From Hygrophila difformis (lineage: Eukaryota > Streptophyta > Magnoliopsida > Lamiales > Acanthaceae), in NCBI GenBank assembly GCA_030278955.1, contig JAOANR010000011.1:50021417-50085416 (forward strand): DNA of 64,000 nucleotides, in the 5' to 3' direction. Below, piece after piece: positions 32,706 through 44,487 of this stretch. The notes under the pieces were generated by a model. It did no database searches, was not told the origin of the DNA, and was given only the letters and a program-made list of their open reading frames with translations. The first letter of the stretch is position 1; every line of letters starts with the position of its first letter. The position numbers were made by a program, and so were the translations under genes.

Positions 32706-33833
32706 TCAAGCTTCCAACAGACGCCGAAGAAACTGCTCTATAACAGCCACAAAAAAAAAAGCTAAAAAACTGTAGAAATCATAGAAATGAAGATGCAAAT
32801 GCCGATTAAATTCCCGGCAGCGGTTATTGATTGGTGTGAGGAAGGCGTATTATAAATCTATGGAAATGGAGCAGGAGGCATGGGAATTTGAAATTCAAAA
32901 TATCAAAATGAAATGAAGAAGAAATAGTAATAATAGTGAAAAGGGAATAGGAGGAGTGCAGTGCAGTCCAGCACTCACGTTTTCGTATTCCCCATGTTCC
33001 AGAGTGGGGGGCGGGACCCACTTGTTAAAAATTACTACTACTAATGGGATTAATTTAATTAGGTAATTGAAACTTCCATTTAATTAGGAGTTGCAGCGGA
33101 GAGTAATTACCGCACCACCTAATTTGCCGTTTTTTACTTTTTACCCATAAAATCCCCCCACGCTTTCTCTCCTCAATAATAATGTAAATTAAAATAACTG
33201 TAAAAAATAAAACAAATACTCCATCTACATTTAACTCCCACAATTTTTATTTTCTTTAAAATATACTAACAAATACAGTAGTATAGAGAGTTATACAGTA
33301 TATATTTTATTACTATTATTCAAGTGTGGCATGAGCTTTCATAAGCATTTATCTGGCCAAATGATTTCCAAATAAAAGAAAAAAAAAATTGCAGCATTAT
33401 TGACAATAATGAATTACATTCACGAGGTAATTGCCTAGTAATTAACGTTAAACTTCAGGTTGAAATTTCCATAGGTCCTTTTCACTTATATTGTTCTATT
33501 TTTAATTTGTTTTTCTCCAATTTAAACCAAAGAGATCTATAACTATAACCACTCAATTTTAATTTTATAATAAATAAATGTAATGATATACTACTCTATA
33601 TTATAACCAATTCTAATGTGTATGAAGAAAAACATTACTTCATGTAAATAATAATACTAAAATTAATCATTTTAAGAAATTAAATGATTTAAAAAGAAGA
33701 AAAAAAAAAGACAATGGATTAAAATCTAAAACAGTGGAATTATCCTCTTCAAGTTCACAAAGTATATATTATGAATGCATAGAAATATTTTAAATGTTTA
33801 GTTCAGGATTTTTAATCAATTGCATTGTACATG
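32706..33833. other. Promoter side of the WVD2-like gene and intergenic sequence
   Basis: AT-rich with no coding frame recognised. The gene's 5' UTR and promoter should lie in about 32706-33000. Confidence 0.45.
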
Positions 33834-33847
33834 AGTCATGACTAATT

Positions 33848-33999
33848 ATACATGCTAGGAAATAGGTGGTGGGAGCTCATGCCACATAAATTACAAATGG
33901 GAATAAAAGGGAGGGATATGGGGCCGGCGGGGAATCGAACCTCCAACCTTCCGTTGAAAGTTAAGGGACCTAACCACTTGGGCTAGGTCCTCATCCCCA
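33848..33999 (-). mobile_element. tRNA-derived SINE with perfect 14-bp target-site duplication
   Basis: In antisense it has box A-like TAGCCCAAGTGG and box B-like GGTTCGATTCC. The direct repeat GTCATGACTAATTA lies at 33834-33847 and 34000-34013. Same family as 7243-7412. A partial tail copy (AGAAAATAGGTGGTGG) occurs at about 34388-34430. Confidence 0.87.
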
Positions 34000-34271
34000 G
34001 TCATGACTAATTAATTGGCCCTGCACTCTACGTTAAGTGATTTGTTAAGTATGATCCTCAATATCACATTTTTTATATATAATTTTCTCATATATTATAC
34101 ATATACATATTTTAATCATATTACAATATACTCCAACTATATAAGTACTAATAACTTCTTTTGATGAGACAAAAGTCGCTGATTGATATTGCCAACAAAA
34201 TCCAACTAATTGACATTGAATTTATTTTTTTTTTAATTATTGTTATCATGTTAGAGCGGGAAGTTTTTTTT

Positions 34272-34273
<2 letters not shown>

Positions 34274-34330
<57 letters not shown>
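34274..34330. repeat. (AAT)n microsatellite
   Basis: About 19 uninterrupted AAT units. Confidence 0.9.
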
Positions 34331-34571
34331 TACATGTTAGTAAATTCAACTTTTTTTTTCTTTTTTCAAAACAGCATATACAGTACATATTAGAAAATAG
34401 GTGGTGGAAGTTTATAACACACAAATTATAAACAATTAGTATTACGATATGATAACGATTGATTATTATAGTTTGAATAATAAAATATTGAAATTTAATA
34501 TTTGTATGTCGATCAGAAATAATTAATTCATCAATAATTAAAAATAAAATATCAATTGTTCAAATATAACC

Positions 34572-34735
34572 AAATGCAACTGGCATGTGGCTCTGGTGGC
34601 TTAAACAAATGTCTCGGGTTCGAGTCTTCGTGTATACAGAATTCTCCTTTGACAGAGACAACCCTTCAATGCCCACCAGATCCTTGAGAAATTAGTCTTG
34701 AGTGCAATATGACCTGGGAATACCCAGTATACGCC
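34572..34735 (+). mobile_element. Diverged SINE of the CCAACAGCAGTTGG family
   Basis: Shows TGGCATGTGGCTCTGGTGG (head), TCTCGGGTTCGAGTC (box B) and the body motifs AATTAGTCTTGAG and GACCTGGGAATACCC. No clear target-site duplication. Confidence 0.65.
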
Positions 34736-34739
34736 AAAA

Positions 34740-35684
34740 AATTGTTCAAATATAAATCATTGTTTTTAATATTAAAACAAACATTTTACATAGGTCATTT
34801 AATTCAAATTAATGTGAAGCAAATAAAATATTTAATACATAAACAAATTAATATTACATAATATCATGTATAATATTTACTACTACAGTATAAAGATTAA
34901 ACAATATAAATAATTGCAATATAATTAAACAATGCAAATTGAGTTTAATTCCTAAAAGCTCAATTAAATCTTAAAACTAATAATTAAATTTAATTATTTT
35001 TTAAGACCATTAATGGTCCATCACTATTCATAAGATCAAGTATTTTATATAGTATTATAGATTATAAATAAGAGGAAAGCATGAGAGTTTGGATAGTGAA
35101 TCAAACCCCCAACTTAAATCTTAAAAGTCTAGTGACTTAATATTTTTCGAACAAAAGTATATAAATAGTTGGATTCCCCAACAGTCAATTTTAAACTAAT
35201 TAAAATATTCAAAAATATTACTACTGATTAAATTCTTTGTAACAAAATCAGATCATAGTAAAACCAAACATACCTTCAATTTCCAATCATTTCTGTATAT
35301 TGAGTAACATTATATTTTTTTGAGAGGAAAAAATAAATTTTTTATTGCCTTAAGGGAAAAAAAAGAAAAAAAAAGAAGTTATTATTATCTTGACTTTATG
35401 TGATCTGTAATTTACATTTAAATCAATCCACAAAAAATTTCACATAATATAATATATACTTTTGAAACATAAGAAAATAAAAGAATAAACACCACAAATA
35501 CTTCCCCTTTCGAAAAGGAAAGCTCATCCAATGCTTACAAATATTGAAAGGAGATAAATGGTGGAAATTAGTTCAAATTTCGACTAATAGATTTAATTTC
35601 ATTCGATTTTTGTTTCTATTTACGTTAAAATATCTTAATTGGGTCAATTAAAGTAGATGAAATAATTTAATTTTCATTCAAATT
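34740..35684. other. Intergenic, no gene seen
   Basis: Very AT-rich; no frame, repeat end or RNA gene recognised. Confidence 0.5.
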
Positions 35685-35907
35685 CAAGGTGTATTCGTTT
35701 TAGATTTTTATGGATTTTAAAAAGTCGGTTGATTTAGAAAGTCTATGGACTCCACATAGAGTTGGTTGATTTTGTGCAGATTCTACGTAGAGTTTGACTG
35801 ACTTTACAAAATCCATAGAAATTTGGAGAGATTTTGCATAGTTATAATTTTTAAAAGAATCCATTAAAGTCTATGAAGAATTAAAATCCATAGACTGTTG
35901 AATACGG

Positions 35908-37086
35908 GTTCGGTTATGGTGCAATCATGGAATCCGCAGCACATCAAGGCATCAATCATAGCCATTCAAAAGCATCCAACGGTTGTAGGTTAATAAGGGT
36001 ATAAATGTAATAACACAATAATAGTCCATTTTAATAACAAACCATTTCAGCGACAAAGCAAGTATTTTAGCCATGTTATCATATCTAATATTTGGTAACT
36101 CTATATTTAGTATGTTATCATATTAATATTTGGTAAATCATATCAAATATTTGGTAATCCATATCTAATATTTTAAATAATATCTTTTTATGATCAAAGA
36201 TACGTATCAAATTTATTAATAGATCATTTCAGCGATCTTACCAAAAATAATTAAGTGATGCTATAAAATATATTTGAGGGACCACAAGTAGAGGAATTCA
36301 GCGATGGTATCTAGCATAATTCAGCGATACTACAAAGAATAATTCAGCGATGTAACCAAGAATGATTCAGCGATGCTACCAAAAACAATTCTGGGATGCT
36401 ACCAAAAATAATGAAGGGATGCTATCACATATATTTCAGCGACCTCAAGTAGAGGAATTCAGCGATGGTAGAAAGCAGAACTCAGCGATGCAACCAAGAA
36501 TGATTCAACGATGCTACCAAAAACAATTTTGGGATGCTACCAAAAATAATGAAGGGATGCTATCAAATATATTTCAGCGACCTCAGGTAGAGGAATTCAG
36601 CGATGGTACCAAGCAGAATTCAGCGATGCAACCAACAATGATTCAGCGATGCTACCAAAAACAATTCTGGGATGCTACCAAAAATAATGAAGGGATGCTA
36701 TCAAATACTCAAGTGCGATGCTACCAAAAACAATTCTGGGATGCTACCAAATGTAATGAAGGGATGCTATCAAATATATTTCAGCGACCTCAAGTAGAGG
36801 AATTCAGCGATGGTACCAAGCATAATTCAGCGATGGTACCAAGCAGAATTCAGCGATACAACCAAGAATGATTCAGCGATGCTACCAAAAACAATTCTGG
36901 GATGCTACCAAAAATAATGAAGGGATGCTATCAAGAACATTTCAGCGACGCTAATTTCCGTTACATTTACTTTTATGCAAAATTACTATTTTAACCTTAA
37001 ATTAATCTCAACCATCAATTTACAAAATACATCAACGGTCTAGAAGCATCCGCAGCACATCATGTCGCGGCACCCTAACGGATCCC
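35908..37086. mobile_element. MULE-like non-autonomous element with an internal tandem array
   Basis: Flanked by a perfect 9-bp repeat GTTGAATAC (35899-35907, 37087-37095), the duplication size of Mutator-like elements. The ends GGGTTCGGTTATGGTGC and, on the other strand, GGGATCCGTTAGGGTGC match at about 13 of 17 positions. Both arms have an inverted CCGCAGCACATC motif. The middle is a 23-bp tandem array; no transposase. Confidence 0.72.
36228..36955. repeat. 23-bp tandem repeat array, about 31 units
   Basis: Monomers begin TTCAGCGATGCTACC and keep a strict 23-bp spacing from 36228 to 36941. Within the array a higher-order unit of six monomers (138 bp) repeats: it contains the variant monomers TTCTGGGATGCTACC, TGAAGGGATGCTATC and TTCAGCGACCTCAAG in fixed order. 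Because 138 is a multiple of three, a 170-codon open frame (36362-36871) results; it is not considered a gene. Confidence 0.93.
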
Positions 37087-37436
37087 GTTGAATACCTCAA
37101 AATTTTTAAAGATTTTTTAAAATCTGTATTGAATATACCTAGATTTTTAAAAACTTTTTAAAATCTGTATTGAATACCTCTAGATTTTTTAAAAGTCTCA
37201 TAGACTCTCTATCCAATACACCCTTGTAGTAGTTGTAATTCTTTTGAACACAGGGTTATTCTTAGACCTCAAAGATGTTAAAATCCCCTTTTCGTTTAAT
37301 AAATGATTTTTAAAATAACCAAATCGTATTTACCAAAAAAATAATCAAATCATTATTCATGTTAAAAGAATGATAATAACATATTTTAAAGTTACAAAAA
37401 ATATCTATAATTTATAACCCAATTCCATCAATATTA

Positions 37437-37695
37437 CTCCCTCCGTCCCAGTTGAATTGTCTCATTTGACTTTTTGACACTATTCATTGTTCAACTTTCA
37501 CTCAATATTATTGTAATTATATATTTGAAAAAAATAGTCGAGTTTGGTCTTATTAGATCCGTCTAATCGTATAGTTTTAGAAGATATATTTTATATAATT
37601 TTTAGTTATATATATTTTGAGATATTAACGATTAAAAAAGTGCATTTGATTGTGTGCAGAAATGAAATGTGACATTTCAAATGGAACGGATGGAG
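37437..37695. mobile_element. Stowaway MITE
   Basis: 259 bp with ends CTCCCTCCGTCCCAG and GAACGGATGGAG and TA on both sides. Confidence 0.88.
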
Positions 37696-37817
37696 TATAT
37701 AAATACGAAAGGCTTACCCAAAAAATATAAATACGAAAGAAAACAAAGGGAAAAAAAATCTTCATACTATTAAAGGTTACCTAAACAACACCACATATTA
37801 TATATTAACATTTTGAG

Positions 37818-38527
37818 CAAGTTATTAAAATTTAGATCTAGATCTTAAAATTATACGACTCCATAAAGCCAAAATGATCAAGATGGGTATGGGATCTAAA
37901 TTAGGGTGAGATCTGGATAAGAACTATAGGATCTATACAAGATCTTAATTTGAAAGATCCGACCCCATTCTCTCTTATTTTTCATCTCATTTTTTTTCAA
38001 TTTTCAGACCTCCATCCTTTTCCAAAATCCAGATATAGGGATTTTTATTTGCATCTCCATCTTCCTCGCATCCCCTTCATCTTCCTCTTCCAACAGTCGC
38101 CGTTGTATCTCCTTCATCTTCTTGTTGTTGCCGTCACCGTCGCCGTCGTATCCCACTTCTCTATGCCAATATTATCCCTTCCAGCAACCCCTGCTGATGG
38201 AGATCTTAGTTCTAAACCCCTTGCCCAGATGGATGATGACGAATCCAATCAGACAGTGGTTGAGACTGACGAAAATGAGAAAAATTCTAATGACAAATCC
38301 AACTCAGCTCAAACATTATGTCTTAAATGCTCAATTGTTGTCCTTTTTTTTTTTGCTAAACAAATTATTTTCTATTGATATTGATTATTGTAATTTGCTA
38401 ATATGCAATATGAATAATTTTTTTTGTCCTAATTTCATAGGATCCAAGGATTTGAATTCGATCATATGATTCCGATCTTGCAAAGGAAAAAACGATCCTA
38501 CATTAGATCTAGATTTTGATAACCTTG
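37818..38527 (+). mobile_element. hAT-like deletion derivative, 710 bp
   Basis: A perfect 8-bp direct repeat ATTTTGAG (37810-37817, 38528-38535) flanks the element, the size known for hAT. The ends CAAGTTATTAAAATTTAGATCTA and, inverted, CAAGGTTATCAAAATCTAGATCTA are near-identical. Inside is a CT-rich leader and a short open frame from the ATG at 38163. Confidence 0.72.
38163..38378 (+). CDS. Hypothetical 71-residue frame inside the hAT-like element
   Basis: It starts MPILSLPATPADGD and continues through an acidic, Asn-rich stretch (MDDDESNQTVVETDENEKNS). The preceding CT-rich segment looks like a 5' UTR. It may be the N-terminal exon left from the parent transposase or a captured host exon. 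I do not recognise the protein, and it may not be expressed. Confidence 0.25.
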   Translation: MPILSLPATPADGDLSSKPLAQMDDDESNQTVVETDENEKNSNDKSNSAQTLCLKCSIVVLFFFAKQIIFY

Positions 38528-38908
38528 ATTTTGAGAATCGACAAAGTATTTGATTGAAAGTATGCCAGAATGTAATTATCATCTTTAATAGATGCGTGCA
38601 TACTTTTATTTTATAAATACTTCATATTATCATCTTTGACTTTAGGTTATAAATAATTTTTAAATTTATTTCGATTGTTATATGGTTACTACAATTATAA
38701 TATTGTTCAACCTTCCATTACTTTTTTATAGATAAAAGAGGTAAATAAAGGGGAGAAAGAAATAAACTGAAAAGACAGTAATTAATTTGATCAACTAACC
38801 ATATTCTCATGACTCTTGACCCTTGACTGCTAGATAAATTTTGTTACCATTTTTCTGGGTCAAATGTCAGTATGTTACTATGTTACCATGCAATCTAGTA
38901 TGTTACTA

Positions 38909-39173
38909 CTCCCTCCGTCCCAGTTAATTAATGTATCTGGTTTGACTTTTTGATACTGTTCATTGTTCAGTCTTGACTCAATTTTCTTGCAAGTATATAT
39001 TTGGAAAAAAAATAGTCGAGTTGGGTCTTGTTAGAATCGTATGATCATGCAGTTTTTGAATAAATATTTCACATAATTTTTCATTGTATATATTTTGAGA
39101 TATTAACGATTGAAAAAGTGCATTGGATTGTGTGCAGAAGTCAAACAAGACAAATTAAGTGGGACAGATGGAG
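38909..39173. mobile_element. Stowaway MITE
   Basis: 265 bp with ends CTCCCTCCGTCCCAG and GGGACAGATGGAG and TA on both sides. Confidence 0.88.
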
Positions 39174-39175
39174 TA

Positions 39176-39775
39176 TGTTATTATGTTACCATGCAATCCG
39201 GTTACTATGTTACCATTTGATCAAACTAACAATTGCCAGCAGTGCAGGCAGCGCTAAAAATGATGTGTAGCCATTTGTAAAGTGATATATAAACCTTATA
39301 AAGTGATGTATAGACGGTAGTTTATTTTTTTATTCGTTTTTGGTTCATAACACATCCATCACTTTTTTATACTCACACATCATTTCATATACACATATTC
39401 ATCACTTTTGAATGTGCCAGCACGGCAGCACCTACAGGCCGCCAGCACCCAAACGATTTCCATTACCATGCAATCTAGTATGTTACTATGTTATTATGTT
39501 ACCATGCAATCCGGTTACTATTACCATTTGATCAAACTAACAATTTCCGGCAGTGCAGCGCTATATATGATGTGTAGCCCTTTGTAAAGTGATATATAAA
39601 CCTTATAAAGTGAGGGATAGACGGTAGTTTATTTTTTTATTAGTTTTTGGTTCATAACCTATATCCATCATTTTTTTATACTCACACATCATTTCATATA
39701 CACATACCCATCACTTTTGAATGTGTCAGCACGGCAGCACCTACAGGCCGGCCGCTAGCACCCAAACGATTTCCG
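39176..39775. repeat. Direct duplication of an approximately 300-bp segment
   Basis: 39176-39465 and 39482-39775 are near-identical: TATGTTATTATGTTACCATG to CAAACGATTTCC. They differ by scattered substitutions and small indels. No gene was seen. Confidence 0.85.
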
Positions 39776-40170
39776 TTACCATGTACAGTAAAATACACTA
39801 AAAATAACTGTTGGACATAATTGGTAATTACTCAATATAGCAATACCAGTATACCACTGATTTATCTAGCAAACCAGCATCTGAAGAATGCCTAAGGCAG
39901 CAACATAGCCAAACTACTTTTGCTTGTAGTAAAGAGAATTGGGGGACAAGAGAAGAGTTAGTTGAAACAAGAGAATTGGTAGAGTATGTGATGTGCTGAA
40001 ACTAAACTACCTCTTGTTGATACATCACTACTACACCTATACCCATAACTACACTTTCTTGTACACATATGAGAAATAATATATGTATATATATTCTGAC
40101 ATGGAAACTGATTTGGACAATGACCTTTTTATTGTCTGAATGTAAATTACAGTATCTTTAGTTCAAGAAT

Positions 40171-40171
<1 letters not shown>

Positions 40172-40203
<32 letters not shown>
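40172..40203. repeat. (AT)n microsatellite
   Basis: About 16 AT units, about 260 bp beyond the 3' end of the galactosyltransferase gene. Confidence 0.9.
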
Positions 40204-40206
<3 letters not shown>

Positions 40207-40465
40207 AGTACACTCAATAAGTTATAGGGCAAAAAAACAAAGGGAAGGAAATCAGTGGGAAGTTTCAAGGGGTGTGCCCATCAGGGATATTCATTTGTAT
40301 GCAGATTCTGAATAAGCTTTTCTAACCTTTTTGATATCTGCCCAATCAATTGAAGAAAAGCTTTCATGATTCAGAATGACTTAAGCTGCTGCTGCTGCTG
40401 CTCTTGGAATTAATCATTCATAACCCAGTGCTGTTCTGTTAGCATGTCCTATATATATGTTGTTC

Positions 40466-43400
40466 TTATGATGTTTCAGGATTCTGGTCCCAGAATCCTT
40501 GGTAAGAAGAGTTTCTTCTCTTCGACTTGTACGTTTTGCCTCGTTTCCGCAACCCTTTGCGCCTGGAAATCATCATTGCCATCGCTCCTACGAATCCAAG
40601 TATCGACAGCACCCACAGGCCAATGATCCACAATCTCATCGAACTGAACGTCTGGTTTGTCTCGTCTGGCGTTGGATTTTCCCGGGTTTCATTCTTTAGC
40701 TCCGTGTTATGCATCGAAGCATCATCGTTGCTATCAAATTGCCCAACTTTTATCGAGTCTGCTACTTCCCTGTCGGGTGAGGTTAAGGAAGGAGGATCCC
40801 GGGAAGTCTTCTTGGATGGAGTGGTTAAGGAAGGAGGATCGGGAGTAGATACTTGATTGGGATCGGGACATTTCCCCTTCACATAGTGTCGGTGTAGAGC
40901 CTCGTTCAATGTATTTACACAATCTATGCTGAGCAAGTCGCGCCTAAATGCATCCTCATTGGATTGATCAAGGGCCGACGGATGGGGAGGCTCGGGGAAC
41001 ATAGCCCAACATCGGTTAAGCACATCAAATTCTCGCCACTTAGCTTTATCGAAGCTCCAGTCGCCAACCCCAAACTCTAGGCCATAGTGGTATACTCTGT
41101 AGTTAACACCGGGTGCAGGAACGTATCCCGGGTATATCATTATCTCGTTGTTTATGAGATGCCGTAAATTCAACTGCGACGAATACAGAAAAAAGATGTA
41201 TATATATTCAACAGACATATATAAACACCTTTTCAATCGTTAGCAAACAATGAAGTAGCAAATTAGTGAAATACCTCAGCTGCACCGAAGGAGTAACCGT
41301 ACATTTCGCTTATCCAACCCGTTTCATAAACATCTCCGGTGATATTTTTGGACCAATGGGCCCTATCAGCTCGAACTTCCTCAGTTTTGTGTAGCCAAAG
41401 CAGAGCAAATTCCCTGAGATCAGATATGTGCATTATAATCACCCCTCCAACCTTGTTGCAAGCTTCGGGATTGCGTGTGTGGATCTTCGCAAGCACATTG
41501 TCGCACCCAATCAGATATCTGCCATGGCGCCCAGGAAAAGTGGAAGACGACGATGAACATATCCACACGCATGAAAAAACTAGAATTTACAATACACTAA
41601 AGATTCAGGAATCCAAAGAATGCAGCCTTACTCGTAAGGAGCAGAAACCGGTCTTCCTTTGGCAGCATTGAACTCCCAAGGGGTGATCGGTCCTTTCAAT
41701 ATCATATCTGCATCGAGAATCACTATATATTCTGCATCGGTCTTTACGTGGTTGAGCCAATGCAAGACTGCAGCAGGTTTATTAATTGCAGGGTACCTGC
41801 CGTTGTAGGAACATCAATTGGCTTTACTACTTTATATTTAGCACAGATCAACGAGGCCTGATAGATGTGAAAACAGTACACGTTACCAGTCGCCTGTTAA
41901 TGGGTGTTGGCTCATGGATGGGACGTAGTGAGTGGGCGCCAGATGATGTCCTTTGTATTGCTTCAAGTCCTTGTCTGTACAGCTCAGCAGCCTTGTGATT
42001 TCCCCTGGCTGACGGCTTTGGTAGAAGCTGTGGACAAGCCCGATAGTCTGCCAATCGAAGTAAGGGGAGCACTCTGTCGAGAAAAGTGTGTGTATTTTTG
42101 GATATGGCTTTTCCGGCTCACCAACAATTGGCCTATGTAGATCCTCCATCATTTCGAGGCTTTGAGGGGTCACCTTTTTGGGTCGAGTAAGTTCTGCGAA
42201 TGTTTGGCTTCTCAAGAAACTCAAGTATTTCGACCACTTTGGCTTGGGGCAACCATGCGCTGCATGATGCAACCACAGGCCTTCGTTCAGTGTATTTATG
42301 CATTCAATACTGAGATAAAGAGCCCTCCTTTTGTTCCGGTCGCTCTCCAACTGATTCACCTGGAAAGCAAACCTTCTTAGATATATCAGTACCAATCGAA
42401 AATGTGTAGCTGTTTTGAAGAAAAGCATGAACTTACCTCTCTAGGATAAGGCGGTTCAGGAAACAACTTTCCACATTCGTACACAATACTGTCTTCGTGA
42501 TGTTCTAACTTACTGAAAGTCCAATTCCCAACTCTAAAAGGCAAGCCATAATGCATAAGAATGGGTTCAATGCCCGGGCGAGGAACATATCCGGGATAGA
42601 TCATCAAGTTATCGTTTATCTTGTGGCGCAATCCTACCTGACAAGGACCAAGATGCAATTTCAAGTCGGTAGGAAACAGATGAAACTATATCACACTTTA
42701 GATGCATGAAGAAAGATAGAAACTCCCATCTATATAAAATAACTCTTATGTAAAAGTGAGTACCTCTGCAGCACCAAATGAGTAGCCATACATTTCGCTG
42801 ATCCAACCGGTTCCATATATATCGCCAGTGATATTAGTTGCCCAATGTTCTCTGTCTGCCCGTACTTCTTCAGTTTTTGACAGCCATAAGGGTGCAAAAA
42901 CTCGAAGATCATCGATATGAAAGGCTAAAAGCCCACCGACCTTGTCACAGAGTTCAGGATGCTTTGTGTGTAGTTTAGCAAGAATATTATCACATCCAAT
43001 TAAATACCTGGCAGAGAAGTCATACTCAAGTAAATGCTTAAGGGTGCATTAAATGGAAACAAGAAAACTGGAAATTGCGATCCATAGGCACATCATAATC
43101 TAACAAATACTACTATATCCTAAGGAGAATCCTCGCTGAACAATTGGTTTATCTCTTTCATAATGAGTTCATGAGGGTGAAAATTCGACGATATGAGATC
43201 AAGCTATTGCAATTACCAACTGTTACCAGATAATTTGAGAAAGTAAAACCTTGTTGGATTTAAGAAAAAACACAGATGCTCAGAACATCCTTCTATAAAC
43301 ATTGTTGCGAATATTTAGCTCTGCCAATACCGGGCAACTTAAATTGACATTCAACATTACTCAACTACTGCCCGAATTATGCAAATTCAGAAACTGGGGA

Positions 43401-44487
43401 ATGATGTAAAAATGAAAATGGAAAAACAGATCAAATAAAGTGCGTATCAGATTTCTTGGCAAGAACCTTAAACCAAATCTATAGGGAGTTCTCATCAGTC
43501 AGGAGTCGAACTAGGAATTCAGATTCATCAATTTCTCATCGGCTAAGATGTAGAGGTACAAAGAACAAGAAAACACGGTGATTGGGTTTTGATTGCAAAA
43601 AACGACAACCCAAACGAGAGTACGAGATACTGCTGGATTAATGCAATATAACGCCCAAAAAGCAAGACAGAAGGATTGTTCCATAAATCCAATACTCATA
43701 CTTTCAGCATTCAAAAACAGAAACATATTTGCTTGCTAAAGCCGTCCAATACACAAGAATCAGTGAAAGATGCAAGATGACATGCGCATATCATTAGCAG
43801 TCAAAATTCACAGGCATTATTCAAGTGTCACATGGATTTGCACTTTGAGAAGCCAAAATAATAACAAGCATTACCCATAATATGCAGCAACGGGTCTCCC
43901 CCTCTCTGCTCCAAGCTCCCATGGTAAGATTGGGCCTCTCATGATCATATCCGCATCTAGAATAACAACCCAATCGACATTCTGTGCATCTTTGCTATGT
44001 TTGAGCCAGTGGACTACTCCAGCGGGTTTGTTAATTGCCGGATACCTGTCATGACCGCCGAAGATCATTCATCAAAACAACTTACATAACCTAAATGTCA
44101 AAACAAGCAGCAGTGCCCAAATCAAAAACCTTAATTCACACGCATTAATTCACAATGGACTCAAATTTGAACTCACCAATCGCCGGTTCTGGGGTGTTTG
44201 CTCATTGAAGGAACCTCCATAGTTGGAGCCAAATCCATGCCCTTGTAATTCCTCTTCTCTTCCTCAGTGCAGCTGAGCAAACGGGTAATCGGGCCGGGTT
44301 GCTGGGCTTTGTGGAAGCTATGCACGAGGCCCACAGTTTGCCAATCGAAGTAATTCTGGCACTCCACGGAGAACAACGTGTGGATCCTGAACGGCGACTT
44401 CCCAGCCACGCCGGATTCCTGGGCGGCGCCACCGCCACTCGTCAATAGCGCCGCCACCAATAATAGTGAGAATCGCACCGTCGCCAT
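40466..44487 (-). CDS. SERGT1: Peptidyl-serine alpha-galactosyltransferase
   Basis: Adds single galactose residues to serines of hydroxyproline-rich cell-wall proteins such as extensins, in the ER or early secretory path. Eight exons: 44487-44177, 44045-43875, 43007-42764, 42637-42437, 42359-41887, 41796-41632, 41518-41275 and 41173-40466, giving 838 residues with all phases matching. An N-terminal signal segment (FSLLLVAALLTSGG) precedes two homologous catalytic halves. Each half shows RIHTLFS/KIHTLFS, FDWQTVGLVHSF, GDWYPAINKPA, a VILDADMI (DxD-type) motif, YLIGCDN, ITGD, GWISEMYGYSFGAAE and PGYVP. A Thr/Pro/Ser-rich linker and a C-terminal membrane span (LWIIGLWVLSILGFVGAMAM) end it. The ATG at 44487 was chosen; the upstream frame has only GTG. 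Confidence 0.95.

Larger units (their letters stand above)
35686..37226. mobile_element. Outer MITE-like element with AAGGTGTATTCG ends, carrying a nested MULE-like element
   Basis: The left CAAGGTGTATTCG and right CCAATACACCCTTG are imperfect inverted repeats. Both arms repeat AAAATCCATAGA / AGATTTTTAAAA motifs. The nested element 35908-37086 interrupts it within GTTGAATAC. Superfamily not assigned. Confidence 0.5.

Noticed and set aside
36362..36871. 169-residue open frame
   Set aside because: It exists because the 138-bp higher-order repeat is divisible by three; the peptide is a simple translation of the satellite.
44202..44438. Alternative-frame peptide in the first exon of the galactosyltransferase
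   Set aside because: An out-of-frame reading of the SERGT1 exon; the real frame has the conserved FDWQTVGLVHSF block.
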